The notes under the pieces: model-generated
The model's database searches: none
The model's input: only the letters and a program-made list of their open reading frames with translations
Told to the model about the DNA's origin: nothing
Translations under genes and position numbers: made by a program
Shown: in pieces, positions 37,040-47,615 of the stretch
How positions within the stretch are numbered: the first letter of the stretch is position 1
How the letters are laid out: every line of letters begins with the position of its first letter
Assembly (NCBI RefSeq): GCF_037975245.1
Contig: NC_092561.1
Coordinates: forward strand, 6,642,501 to 6,706,500
Length of the DNA stretch: 64,000 nt
Direction: 5' to 3'
Origin: Apostichopus japonicus
Lineage: Eukaryota > Echinodermata > Holothuroidea > Aspidochirotida > Stichopodidae

Positions 37040-38060
37040 TGATGATGATATATCCCCTGGTGCAAATTTGCCTAAAACAGGTTCTTGACCAATCCCCCTT
37101 CCTCTCTCTTTCTTCCCCACCAAGCATTTTGTACTACATATTTGTAACTAAGTGATAAAAGATAACTACCACATATGTGTTGGGGAAATTTTACCCTTCC
37201 CCAAGCCCCCCCCCCCCACAACACCCTCATGATAGTGATATTCTCCTAGTGGATCTACTGAAACCACCCATCATACCACCCTTAACATTAGTACCCATCC
37301 AGTCCGTGAAACCATTCTTTGTGACACAAATTTAAAAAAGCCTCCAGCTTTCCACCCACATTTATTATTAATCACACCAAAGAATAAACTTAGAAAAGCA
37401 TAACAAATATTATGTAGAATGACAAGGGTGAAAGTAGGGCAATATGTCGGTCGTTCATCTTTTACATATTTTTAGATCGATGAACTTCCTTTTGAAGTTT
37501 TTTTTATAGGCCAAATGGAATATTCCATATGGACATTAGTTCTCACCTCTTTTTTTTTTTCTTTTCCCCCGTTTCTTATTCTTTTTGGTCAAAAAAACAA
37601 ATTTGCAAAAATTCGGAAATAGGACACTTAAATCTGTCACGCCCAATCCTTATTGACACGAGACAATTGCCTCTCGACGTACCCTAAAACAATGTCACTA
37701 ATTTCTACGGGAAGCGGTTTCAATACCCGGACGGCTGTTTACCCCTAAAATCATTCGTTATATTGATTGAAGAAACATTTTAAGAAAGCAAAAAGTTGAA
37801 AAAGGCCCCCCTAAAATAAAAAATAAAAAATTTCCCAACAACCTTGAGGGGTTTTAGTACGAGAGACTAATAAGAAGGGACTATCATATGTAGACAATGA
37901 ATAAGTTAACGGGCATATAATGAGTTCTTAATAATAAAGGGAAGTTAAATGCTATGGGGTTAAAATATTTTGACATAAATAGGTCTATAAAAGTTACGTA
38001 TAATATGAAATAAATTAAGGCCAAACTAACAAAGTTTGTATTTCGCTTTAAAGTGACGTA
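37040..38060. other. Non-coding stretch
   Basis: AT-rich with a poly-C run near 37207. Nothing recognised. Confidence 0.5.
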
Positions 38061-38064
38061 CCCC

Positions 38065-38534
38065 TTGAATTGGTCATATTCTCGTTACACATATACAAAC
38101 CTAGAAGGAAATAAAATTCCTCTCCAGGAGCGGCGGGGAGTGGGGGGGGGGGTGGGCAGATGAGCACATCCATCCTAGCTATTGTGCTCCCCTTCATTAA
38201 TTGGAAGTGTCTCTTTTGGGTAAAGAGTTCTAATTTTATTTCTTGTAATTCATTAATATACCGTTTATGTATTTAGAAAGTGTAATGAATTGTGATAAAA
38301 AATTGAATTGGTCATATTCTCCTGACACCATATACAAACCTACAAGGAAAGAAAATGCCTCTCGAGGGGCGGCGGAGAGTGTGGGGGAGGGGGTGAGCAG
38401 AGGGCACATCCATCCTAGCTATTGTGCTCCCCCTTCATTAATTGGAAGTATCTAATTTGGGTAAAGAGTACTAATTTGCTTTTTTATAATTCATTTTTGT
38501 ATTTAGAAAGTGTAATGAATTGTAATACAAAATA
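38065..38534. repeat. Tandem duplication, 238-base unit
   Basis: The segment starting TTGAATTGGTCATATTCT at 38065 restarts at 38303. Both units carry a G-rich core (GGCGG then long G run), the shared string CACATCCATCCTAGCTATTG and a TAGAAAGTGTAATGAATTGT end. The copies differ by scattered substitutions and small indels, so the duplication is not very recent. Confidence 0.9.
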
Positions 38535-38539
38535 TTGTA

Positions 38540-39388
38540 TTTTGTCGCAAAATTAAGAAATAATTTAATTTAAAAAGTGTCCATTTGTTGATCAAATACT
38601 AAAACTTGCGGTACGATTTTTAGGTGAATTCTTAGTGGTTTGCCTCTTATTATTATTACTTTTTTAAAATTATAACCATCTTTTTTTCGTGCTTGGATGT
38701 TAAAAGGTAGCATATCAGTTAAACTACTGGCGTTGTTAAAGTCAGGAGCATTGTAAAGGGTGATTTAAGGCATTTTAGAAATTCGTTGGAGATTCATCAG
38801 CGAGAGCTGTTACACAAACCTGACTAGATTAAATCGTTTTTATTCTGTTTTCCTTTGTTTCTCTTTTGGTACCAAATATCTTTTTTTAAATTTCATGTGC
38901 TTGTTATTCGTACAAATTTGATGTCACTAATGGAGAAAGTATTGATAAACAGCTTATTACAGACACATTTAAAGACGCTTTAAAGAATTAATGAGATCAG
39001 ATTATAATGAGGTATACATGTTCGCCATCGACCTAGCATCTTGCATAACTTTGAAGAGATCTGAAGAAAACAAAACTTGCAACCTCTCCTTCAAAGCATC
39101 ACTGGTTGTCTTCATGTCGACATGTGGAAACAAGAGAAACGGGGCCACACGGAAGGCAAGATATATCTTCCCTCTTATTATATGCTGCTAAGTTTAAAAC
39201 AAAGGAATTTGATTGCGGTACACCAGCTTGCTAAGGGAGCTATTTCGGTACAGTTGCCTGGAAGGTTATTCCGGTCGTTGTCCTACTAACCGGTATTTTA
39301 GAGAGCCCTAGTTGTTAAAGTGTTCCTCGGTCTTTTGCTTGATTTGTTTTCTTTGGTCAGAGGTGGAGAAAGAGAGAGACGGTGATGG
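38540..39388. other. Non-coding stretch
   Basis: AT-rich, no recognised gene. The overlapping forward ORFs at 38991-39289 have no family motif. Confidence 0.45.
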
Positions 39389-39396
39389 ACAAGAGG

Positions 39397-39778
39397 CATA
39401 GGCGTAGAAGGCGGGGGCTGGGGGGGGGGGGGGGGGGGCTGCAGCCCCCAACCAAAAAAAAATGTGAAAAATTCGGCAATATGCTGAGAATTTTTCGGGC
39501 AGCTACTGAAAGAAAAATACTTTGCAATATGTTTTTCAATGGTTAAACTGATATTATTATTATTATAATTGTAACGACTTCCCCAATAATTTTAACCAAT
39601 ATGGAAGGGTAATAAGACGAAAAATGATTGTATGTTATTGGCATGTGTTGTAGTAACCGATGAATGCCTATATGATATGCTCATGGGCGCGCGAAAAATT
39701 TTGGTTATATTTATCGGGCAAGTCGTTACAGCCCCCCCCCCCCCCTCCCCCAAATGAAATTAGGCTCATACGCCTATG
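39397..39778. mobile_element. Non-autonomous hAT-like element (MITE), 382 bases
   Basis: Left end CATAGGCGTAGAAGG and right end (complement) CATAGGCGTATGAGCC form terminal inverted repeats. Flanking 8-mers ACAAGAGG (39389-39396) and ACAAAAGG (39779-39786) match at seven of eight positions, as expected for an 8-base target duplication of the hAT class. Inside each end is a long G or C run (near 39421 and 39732). No transposase frame is present. Confidence 0.75.
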
Positions 39779-39810
39779 ACAAAAGGTGCGCATTTACTTT
39801 AATGTATAGT

Positions 39811-39833
39811 TGTTGTTGTTGTTGTTGTTGTTG
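39811..39833. repeat. (TTG)n microsatellite
   Basis: Seven to eight TTG triplets just outside the hAT-like element. Confidence 0.9.
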
Positions 39834-39834
39834 C

Positions 39835-41860
39835 GTGCAAATACATGCCATGACCAATCTGGAGTGATAATATCTCAACTGATATATCAGAAAGGAAAAT
39901 TAATATGCATAGTAACTAGTTCTTTTTTCTCAAACAAATTTATCGTATTAAACGGTGGAGGGAAAAATTAATAACAATTTTATTGTTTATATTCCTCTGT
40001 ATATTTTGAGGTTTCTTCTCCTATAACCATTTCACCTCTTTTCATCTCATTGTTCATTTTTTCGTCTAATTATACTCTGTGTTTAATAGGTCGTGGTTCC
40101 TAATTAACATGTCCTGTCCTATTTTGTTAATTTGACCTATTTTTCTATGCATTCATCTCAGTTTCTCTCAGATACGATTCTGCAATAGATTCAAATGCAT
40201 CGGTCTCTCTATTTAACTTTGATATATTTTCCTGCTCATGTTTTTTCGTAATAGATTAACAATTTGTTGACATTTTTTCTGCCTCTCACAGTTTTCGTCT
40301 CTTTGAATTCAATCGCTGTCCATTAGTACAATGTAGAACGATAGGAAAGGCAATTTTTCTAAATTAAAAATGTTCTTCTGCTGGCCAACCTAAAAACATA
40401 AATATCGGACAGACTAAGCCCGAAAATTCTTGAACATAAAGTTACTTCACGTTGCAAAATATAGCACCAGATTGCATCTTAAGACCCTTAATTAATAACA
40501 AATGTTCTCAAAAGGGGGGAGGGAGGGCACCCCTAAGAACCCCTCCCACAGGACAGCATTCACAAATAAACCTAATTAAGTGTTGTGCCCCCCTCCCAAG
40601 ATTGAAATGTCTGGCGAAGCCACAGGAGCAGCGAGGGATGTATGGTTACGTTTGCATAAAGGAGGCTTGGATTCCAGTGATTAAGAAAGCCAGGGCTTTG
40701 TTGTTGCTAAAAATCTACATAGTCATTGTATATACGGACAGTTACCTTGCAGATACGTTTGGCATTATATTATTGAGCTAATTGCATTTATAAATAAGAA
40801 AAACTGAAAAAATGTATTTAATTGTTAGCCTTGTTTTGGTTCGAAAACTACGGAGTCACTCTTACATACCTTGCAAAATTGCCAGGGGCACCGCGGATAG
40901 CAAAGTCTGTAATGAATATAACGCGGATCACAAAGTCAATAATTACTATTACGGTTAGATTCGTTCAACGCGGCAGCATACAGAAACGTTGTACTCAAAG
41001 CCGATGGCCAAAGTGAATAATTAATCAGGTCACACATCCGAAGTTTATGTATCCAAGTTCTTCAATACCGCCCTCGTCTCCTTTCGGGAGACATTTCATA
41101 CTGTGGTATTGATTCATTAATACATCGTAAATACGTCATTCATCGACAATTTCGTTTATGGGGTCCACTTGCTGGAACTGTTCTGTATCTTTTTGTTAAC
41201 TTCTGATATTTTTTCTTTTTCATTTCATCTATTTGTTATCAAATACTCGGTCTTAAAGAACTTTGGATTGGTTTGAATCTATCGCAGTCTTCCCCTTCCC
41301 ACACCCATTCATCCCCCCGGCCCTCCCACACCCATTCACCCCCCGGCCCTTCCCCACCCAAGGAGCTTAATGATAGAAGAATTGTTCCTGTTTCCTTGTT
41401 TGTTGTCGGTTTGATATCTTTGTTTGTTTTATTCTTTTCTTTTTCTTTCAATTTTGTTCTGTACATCTTGGTACATCATTCTGTACAATTTACCCGAACT
41501 CATCAAAAATGCACAGTTCATAGAATTAACACATTACATAGGTTGTGGCCAAGATAAATATATATATATACACCAGATACATACTTCAGATAACCGGGGG
41601 GGGGGGGGCAAGACATGCTCATTTGGTGCTTAAATTGCGTGCTGTACCGTGCGAAAATCATTGCTGTGAAAATGATTACGGTAGTGAAAGAGGGCAGACT
41701 TTTGGGGAGAGAGGGGGGAAGGGACTGTAGTCTAGAGACGAAACGAGGACGGCAAGAAATGTGCACAATTTTTCAAGAAATCAACAACCCCCCCCCCCCC
41801 CCCCCACAATATTATTATTATCCGTAACAGAGGGTAGAACCTATATGGTGTCATGAAAAG
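39835..41860. other. Non-coding stretch
   Basis: AT-rich with G/C runs near 41587 and 41788 and a short direct duplication (CCCACACCCATTCA twice, 41298-41332). Possible decayed transposon pieces near 40510-40625, but no paired ends were found. Confidence 0.45.
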
Positions 41861-41873
41861 TCATATCAATGTG

Positions 41874-42957
41874 CAGGCGCGGCGGAACGGAAAAATTATT
41901 GGGGGGGCTAATGTGTGGAGACTATCTTAGCGGAGCGCCACCATCGGTTGGCGCGGAGCGTACAAGAAAATTTTGGGTTTTTTCAAACCCCCAGATGGCC
42001 GGAAACGGCACTTCCCGAGTGTTTTATGCTGCGAATACCTGGCCCTAAAATATGGGTCTCAAGCCTGCAATTTCTCAGATTGCACGTAAAGTCTGTAAAA
42101 ACATTGTAATTTGTATATTCGATGGTGTTTTAAGAGAGTAGCTATTACTCGTAGTGTACTCGCAACGACGTTTTTGAGTGTAGTAAGGGCAGTGGCGGGG
42201 CTAGGGGTATTGGTCGGGGGGCAAGAATGGTCTGTAGGGGCGCTTTCGACACTATCTAAGCGGAGCGCCACCACAGGTTGGCGCGGAGCGTACAGAAAAT
42301 TTTTGAGTAAAGATACTCCCGAGATTGCAGGAAATGACCCTTTCCGGGGCTTTGCTAATCTACAGATAAACGGAGAATAAATAGGTGTCGTCGCCATTTT
42401 GTCGGAAAATACACCGACAGAATATGACAAATGTCAATAGGTATATGAGAGTGCAATAAAATAGTCAAAAATCGCGAATAAGTAAAAAGTAGTGAAAAGC
42501 TGAAAAAGGCGCCAGCAGTCCATTTGAGTCCGTCGGGGGGGGGGGGGGCATCCGCCCCTGACTGTATATATGGACGCTCGATCCGCCACTAAGTAAGGGG
42601 ATGTTGGAGAACTGGCTGAAATAAGGCAAGTCATTGGCCTAAGACGAAGTTGTGTTACGCTTACCGGTACTCACACTCACTGCTTCCACTTTTCACGGGG
42701 CGTGAAGACGCGGTTGGGGTGACAATGTGGTCTATAGCCAAGGGACGGGCCGAGGGTCCCCCAGCAATTACTAAAAATATTACACCTATAGAGTATACGT
42801 GTGCATCGGACAGATCGACAAGTATGCATTGAAAAATGGGCAGATGTACGTTTCGGAGCCTTGGTAAATATTGGGGGGCTTATCATGCATTTGCCCCCTC
42901 AACTTTTTTATTGGGGGGGCTGAGCCCCCCCAAGCCCCCCCGGTTCCGCCGCCACTG
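41874..42957. mobile_element. Non-autonomous hAT element (outer of a nested pair)
   Basis: Starts CAGGCGCGGCGGAACGG and ends, on the complement, CAGTGGCGGCGGAACCGGGG, giving terminal inverted repeats of about 17 bases. It is flanked by an exact 8-base duplication TCAATGTG at 41866-41873 and 42958-42965. CAG...CTG ends with 8-base duplications are hallmarks of hAT transposons. Without the element nested at 42190-42591 and its duplicated 8 bases it would be about 674 bases. Short ORFs inside have no transposase motif, so it would need a transposase in trans. An internal block AGCGGAGCGCCACCATCGG followed by TTGGCGCGGAGCGTAC (about 41931-41966) recurs in the nested element. Confidence 0.88.
42190..42591. 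mobile_element. Non-autonomous hAT element nested inside another
   Basis: Left end CAGTGGCGGGGCTAGGGG; right end on the complement TAGTGGCGGATCGAGCG. Exact 8-base target duplication AGTAAGGG at 42182-42189 and 42592-42599. The element is 402 bases. It carries AGCGGAGCGCCACCACAGG and TTGGCGCGGAGCGTAC (about 42258-42293), near-identical to a block in the host element, so the two are related members of one group. A G run (about 42535-42548) lies near the right end. Confidence 0.88.
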
Positions 42958-42965
42958 TCAATGTG

Positions 42966-44178
42966 TCAAATCATATCAATGTGTACGGGTTAGCGAAACT
43001 TAAATTCTCTGTTCTCTGTTCCCTATACAATGGAGACAACAATTTGTTTTTCCTCTGAAACGACGACGGCTGCCAATACGCGCCTGTGTTTAGTCAGCCG
43101 CAATCTTTTGTGGGGTACTATTTCGGCACTCTCGGTAAAGTTGGAACAGGAACAAAAACTCTTTTCTATTTAACGGTATAAATAATCACAAGGAGGACAA
43201 AATGAAAACGAGTAAAAATGAGAAATCATTTTTAAAGCAAATATCGCCTTATATTTTAATTGTAATTTACCAATACAATTGTTTGTATTTATAATTTTTA
43301 TTTTTTATATACGATAGGACTCTTCCATAACTTAAAGCTGTATAAATATGTACCATGTGAGAAAATAGTCTTTTTTATGACAGAAGAGAGAGAAAAAAAC
43401 GTGATGATTTAAAGCATCATTTTTAAAAGAAACAATAAATTTAAGAATTAAATTTCAAATATCAATTTTTTTTTAATTTACAAAATACCTTATTGACTAG
43501 TACTGCTTACCAAGTAATAGTAACAAGGAAAACACAATCAAAAATTATAAGCAAGAGAGAGATGAGTTAAGGGAAGGCAACAATGTTGATCTAATTTCTG
43601 ATTGGTTAACAAATATTAATGACTTAGACCTAGCCCCGCCCACTTTCACAAATTTGAATAATCAATTATGATGAATGAAACAAATCTGTTTCTTTCATGG
43701 ACTTAAAGACTTGTCCAATTTCTCTCTGAAGTAAAGAAAATTAATTATATATCCTATCTCTGAACTGCTAATATAGCAAATATTATAGCCCTTGTTTAGC
43801 ATACTTTCCAATTCAAAATACAAAAATTCATTGTCGATGAATGAAATAACCGTATCAATAGGTCAAGTCCATTTCCTTTTCTTGATTTTTAAAGAATTCC
43901 AAACCTCTCTTCCACAAGTATAAAGTTCACAAAGGCAAACTATTCATCCATTTTTCTGATTGGCTAATATTACAATAATATAGGCTGCACTCAGCCCAAT
44001 ATCACTTCAAACAATAAATAACAAATTTTGACGGATTTAATCACTCTGCCAAAACTGCCAACCACCTAGTTAAGCTCATTCCTATCACTGAACGACAAAA
44101 TTTAACATTTTTAAAAATAAGGAAAGGTGATTATTTTTAACATATTCTCTGACCGGCTCTACCCCAGCTGGTAATTCT
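42966..44178. other. Non-coding stretch
   Basis: AT-rich, no recognised gene or repeat. Confidence 0.5.
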
Positions 44179-44179
44179 T

Positions 44180-44328
44180 TATATACTGTACGTTCATGAC
44201 ATGCTTCAGCACTCGTACTGCCAGTATGAGCAGTATGGATATTCATGTCTAGGTTAAGAACTGTTCATACTGTCAGTACGAGTGCTTTGAAGAATGAATA
44301 ATGAGTACATAATAGAGTGGTATTAGCT
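44180..44328. mobile_element. Foldback MITE (family F), compact copy
   Basis: Long inverted arms: GCACTCGTACTGCCAGTATG at 44209 and its near-complement CATACTGTCAGTACGAGTGC ending at 44285, with about 36 bases between. Outside these, ATACTGT...CATGCTTCA on the left answers GAAGAATG...AGAGTGGTATTAG on the right. The same words in the same order build the larger element at 51341-51594. Confidence 0.65.
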
Positions 44329-44329
44329 A

Positions 44330-44728
44330 GCATTCGAAAATTTGTCACAACTGGCTGAAAACTCCCATTATTACATGTCCTCTAGATCCGCCCACTTTAA
44401 TGTCTGTCAATACTAAACTTCAATGTACGATATGAAATGATTTTTGTCAATCGGCTAAAATTCGATACCAAATTGACTTTTAGTGATCAAACATAGTTCA
44501 GCTTTCCAAACTTTATCCAGTAATGTTTTCCTCCCATTTTGCTTTCCAAATTTTTATTTTGGGTCGATAACATTTTTCTATCCGTTTTTAAGCCCAACAA
44601 GAACTGTCAATGACACTACAAAACATTTCTACACATTTTTCATGTTAACAAAATGGAAGTCAGATGTTTGCAGAGTATTCTTCTTCTGTCTCCTTTCTGC
44701 ATAAAATTAAAATAAATACATAAATTAA
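44330..44728. other. Non-coding stretch
   Basis: AT-rich; the forward ORF at 44483-44704 has no recognisable motif. Confidence 0.45.
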
Positions 44729-44729
44729 A

Positions 44730-44853
44730 TAATCATGGATGTTAAATAGGAATCTAAGAGACTGACTTCCGTCAGCTTGCGGCTTTGATAAGCCAATGAT
44801 GGCTTCTTCGCGAAATCCTGCTTGCAGGAGGATCTAAAATACATACATACATG
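44730..44853 (+). mobile_element. SINE fragment (family A), 3' part
   Basis: Contains ATCTAAGAGACTGACTTC, CAGCTTGCGGCTT, ATGGCTTCTTCGCGA and GCAGGAGGATCTAAAATAC in the same order as the minus-strand copy at 29368-29596, followed by an (ACAT)n tail. The tRNA-like promoter head is missing, consistent with 5' truncation. Confidence 0.8.
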
Positions 44854-45004
44854 AATATCCAGATGTTACATATGATGGTTCCAAATTTGGCAGTATGCAT
44901 GTAGCATGAACTGCATGGTAAGCAATACTGCAGAATTTACTTGGAGTAGACATAAATGGGCAAGCTGTTGTAAATGCAATACGCCGTTGCTATGGTTCAA
45001 CATA

Positions 45005-45255
45005 CTCTAAGAATAGTAATAGTAATAGATATAATAATCATAATAAAAATAATAAGTACATTTCTAAAGTGTCAACATCCAGAACATCTTGGCATGGATC
45101 AATCAAGATTAAAGAGCTGAAAAGATGAGTCTACAAGTCGTAAGAAGAATTTCCATTACTATCGGTATTGATAGACGATGCTATGGTAAAGCATTCCAGA
45201 GAGTGGGACCTGCACATGCAAACATGCCCCCCGTCTCCAAAATATGATCTTGTGC
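45005..45255 (-). pseudogene. Second L2-like retrotransposon 3' remnant
   Basis: On the minus strand the frame near 45190-45220 reads AGPTLWNALP then a stop, equivalent to the APTLWNKLP block of the remnant at 22978. Decayed sequence including a THLF-like block follows, ending in TTAGAAATGTACTTATTATT and an (ATT)-rich tail toward 45005. Only the last part of the RT frame and the 3' end survive. The orientation is opposite to the first remnant. Confidence 0.55.
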
Positions 45256-45259
45256 CAGG

Positions 45260-45540
45260 GTGTGCACAATTTTTTGAGAATGACATAAGTAACATCAAGT
45301 GTTGTATCCTTTGATAATATTACAGAGATAATCTAGGAAAGCTTAAGCGAACTGAGGGATTTTGGCAAAATAAACGCATTGTTTAGTTTACAAGCCAACG
45401 CAGATCTTAAAGAATTGGTGTTATATGGCTCCCTACGCCTGGAATTAGCGATCGAGCCGGCTTCCCAATCCTCAATAATCTGAAGTTTGTGGACAAGGTA
45501 TGAAGCACATTCATAGAGGAGTGCATTGCAAACTTGACAT
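45260..45540. other. Non-coding stretch
   Basis: No recognised feature; the minus ORF here continues into the adjacent repeat. Confidence 0.4.
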
Positions 45541-45546
45541 ATGCAT

Positions 45547-45715
45547 AGACAACCATTATATGAATATTCAGGGACCATTATATGCATATTCAGAGCAACC
45601 ATTATATGCATATTCAGAGCCAACCAATTCATGAATATACAGATACAATCAATTCATGAATATACAGATACAACCAATACATGCATATTCAGAGACAACC
45701 ACTACATGCGAGTAC
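45547..45715. repeat. Minisatellite, unit about 28-31 bases
   Basis: Five to six imperfect copies of a unit such as ACCATTATATGCATATTCAG with AGCCA or ATACA linkers. Variants change ATGCATATTC to ATGAATATAC. Confidence 0.8.
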
Positions 45716-45719
45716 AGTT

Positions 45720-47100
45720 AACTTTATAACATGTTTACTGCAGTAAAAGTGAATCTTATATAAATATACCAATCAAAGACCAAAAGTTTAAATGTATTCG
45801 GGTACAGAAAAGTTTGGCATTAACTCGATGTTAAGAAACTTAAAACATGATCAAAGATTGCTGCGACAAAATCGTGACCGAACGGGACCTGTCATTTATG
45901 ATACTGTCCGATTGTATCAAATTATAACAGAATATACAGTAATTGTACTTCTGATAACAAAAGGATGTGAGACATGTTTAAGATGTTTAAGAACATTATG
46001 AAACGGTAAAATCTGTCCATATGAACCAAAATAATCAAAAGAACAATAGACATTAAAGAGTGAGCTAGACTTTATGAGGCTACTTCATTTGATGGTGTTC
46101 AAAGATCTGGTTTCAAAATGCATTGTAACAAAAAATAATCCACACCAGCTTACTTTTAGCATAAAGTAATTAATTTAATTTTAACAGGGGTTAGTACCAC
46201 ATTATAAACACTGTTTCCAGCAAATATATTTTGTATAAACTCTCTTCAAAATATCACAAAGAAAAAAAAAGAAGTTGAAAGTTGGCAAAAAAAGATGACT
46301 TCAAAACAAAATTGATCCACTATTTCAATTAATAATATCACTTACTGTAACCTCCTTGGAGCAATCACTTCACATCTTGCCAGACCCACCCCCACACTCT
46401 CCCTACCCAAGCCCCACATAAAATTATGCATATAGTTATAAACAAAGGAGAATAAGGGGAAGGTTAAAAAATAACTTTGTGCTTGAAGTACAAATGGGAG
46501 GAAAAATATTTGTAGAAACTGAAAGAAAAAAGTATGCAAGGTGCTCTTATTAAAAAAGAAAAAAAGAAAAAGAAAAAAGGAAGGTTTTATGTATCCAAAT
46601 GAGACAATATTATTTAACATGGAAGCCCCAGAAATCTCTGATACAAGACAAACATTCTTTCCATACCACAAACAAGTATTTTCCCCCAAAACAATTTTTA
46701 GTGATAACTTTGGGATGTTTCCAAGTTAGTGAGAGCTTGAGTACCCTTTGAGTACCCCTCTCCTTCCCCCCTCCCCAGCCCTGACCTCCTTCCCCTCACC
46801 ACCTTCTATAGTACCTTTATACTTATTTGGTTCATCACATATTTGATGTCAAGTTCTTTGTTAACTGTGTTTTATACATTAATCAAACTCTACAGCTTGA
46901 AATATTCCAGCCTGAGCTGATCATCAATCACGCAAGATGAATGGGCTCTAAATGAACCAGCGTTGAACATCCTACCTTGAGGGTGCACTGAACTAAACGA
47001 CCATCAGTAAAACCTGATCAGTCTGACAACATAAACAGGTCATACACAAATCCACCATGTTTGACACAGACTTACAGTACAACTTCTGTTCAAGGCTTTG
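45720..47100. other. Non-coding stretch
   Basis: AT-rich. Short ORFs at 45792-46001 and 46342-46729 have no recognisable motif or clear splice sites. A purine run (AAAGAAAAAAAG) lies near 46553-46580. Confidence 0.45.
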
Positions 47101-47106
47101 ACCAGA

Positions 47107-47615
47107 CTTGAGTACAACAGGATGAGTACGAGTACAGCAGGATGAGTACGAGTACAACAGCATGAGTACGAGTACAACAACATGAGTACGAGTACAACAG
47201 CATAGTAACAATACAACAGCATAGTAACAGTACAACAGCATGAGTAGGAGTACACCAGCATGAGTACGAGTACATCAGCATGAGCACAAGTACAACAGCA
47301 TGAGTACGAGTACAACAGCATGAGTACGAGTACAACAGCAGGAGTACGAGTACAACAGTATGAGTACGAGTACAACAGCATGAGTATGAGAACATCAGCA
47401 TGAGTACGAGTACAACAGTATGAGTAACAGTACAACAGCATGAGTACGAGTACAACAGCATGAGTGAGTACGAGTAAAACAGCATGAGTAACAGTACAAC
47501 AGCATGAGTATGAGTACAACAGCATGAGTACGAGTACAACAGCATGGGTACAAGAACACCAGTATGGGTTCATTACAACAGCATGAGTACTAGTACAACA
47601 GCTTGAGTACGAGTA
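47107..47615. repeat. 20-base minisatellite
   Basis: About 25 copies of CATGAGTACGAGTACAACAG on the + strand, with substitutions (GTAGGAG, GTAACAG, GTATGAG) and a few length changes. Because 20 is not a multiple of three, each minus-strand frame cycles through the three readings over 60 bases, giving long Cys-Thr-His-Val ORFs of 20-residue period. These are not evidence of a protein. Confidence 0.95.

Noticed and set aside
41239-41466. ORF with GGEWVWEGRGDEWVWEGE
   Set aside because: Arises from a short direct duplication of C-rich sequence.
42111-42430. ORFs of 89 and 123 residues inside the nested hAT region
   Set aside because: They span the inner element boundary and contain no transposase motif.
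47040-47573. 177-residue Cys-Thr-Val repeat ORF
   Set aside because: Translation of the 20-base minisatellite; no start context, splice sites or non-repeat sequence.
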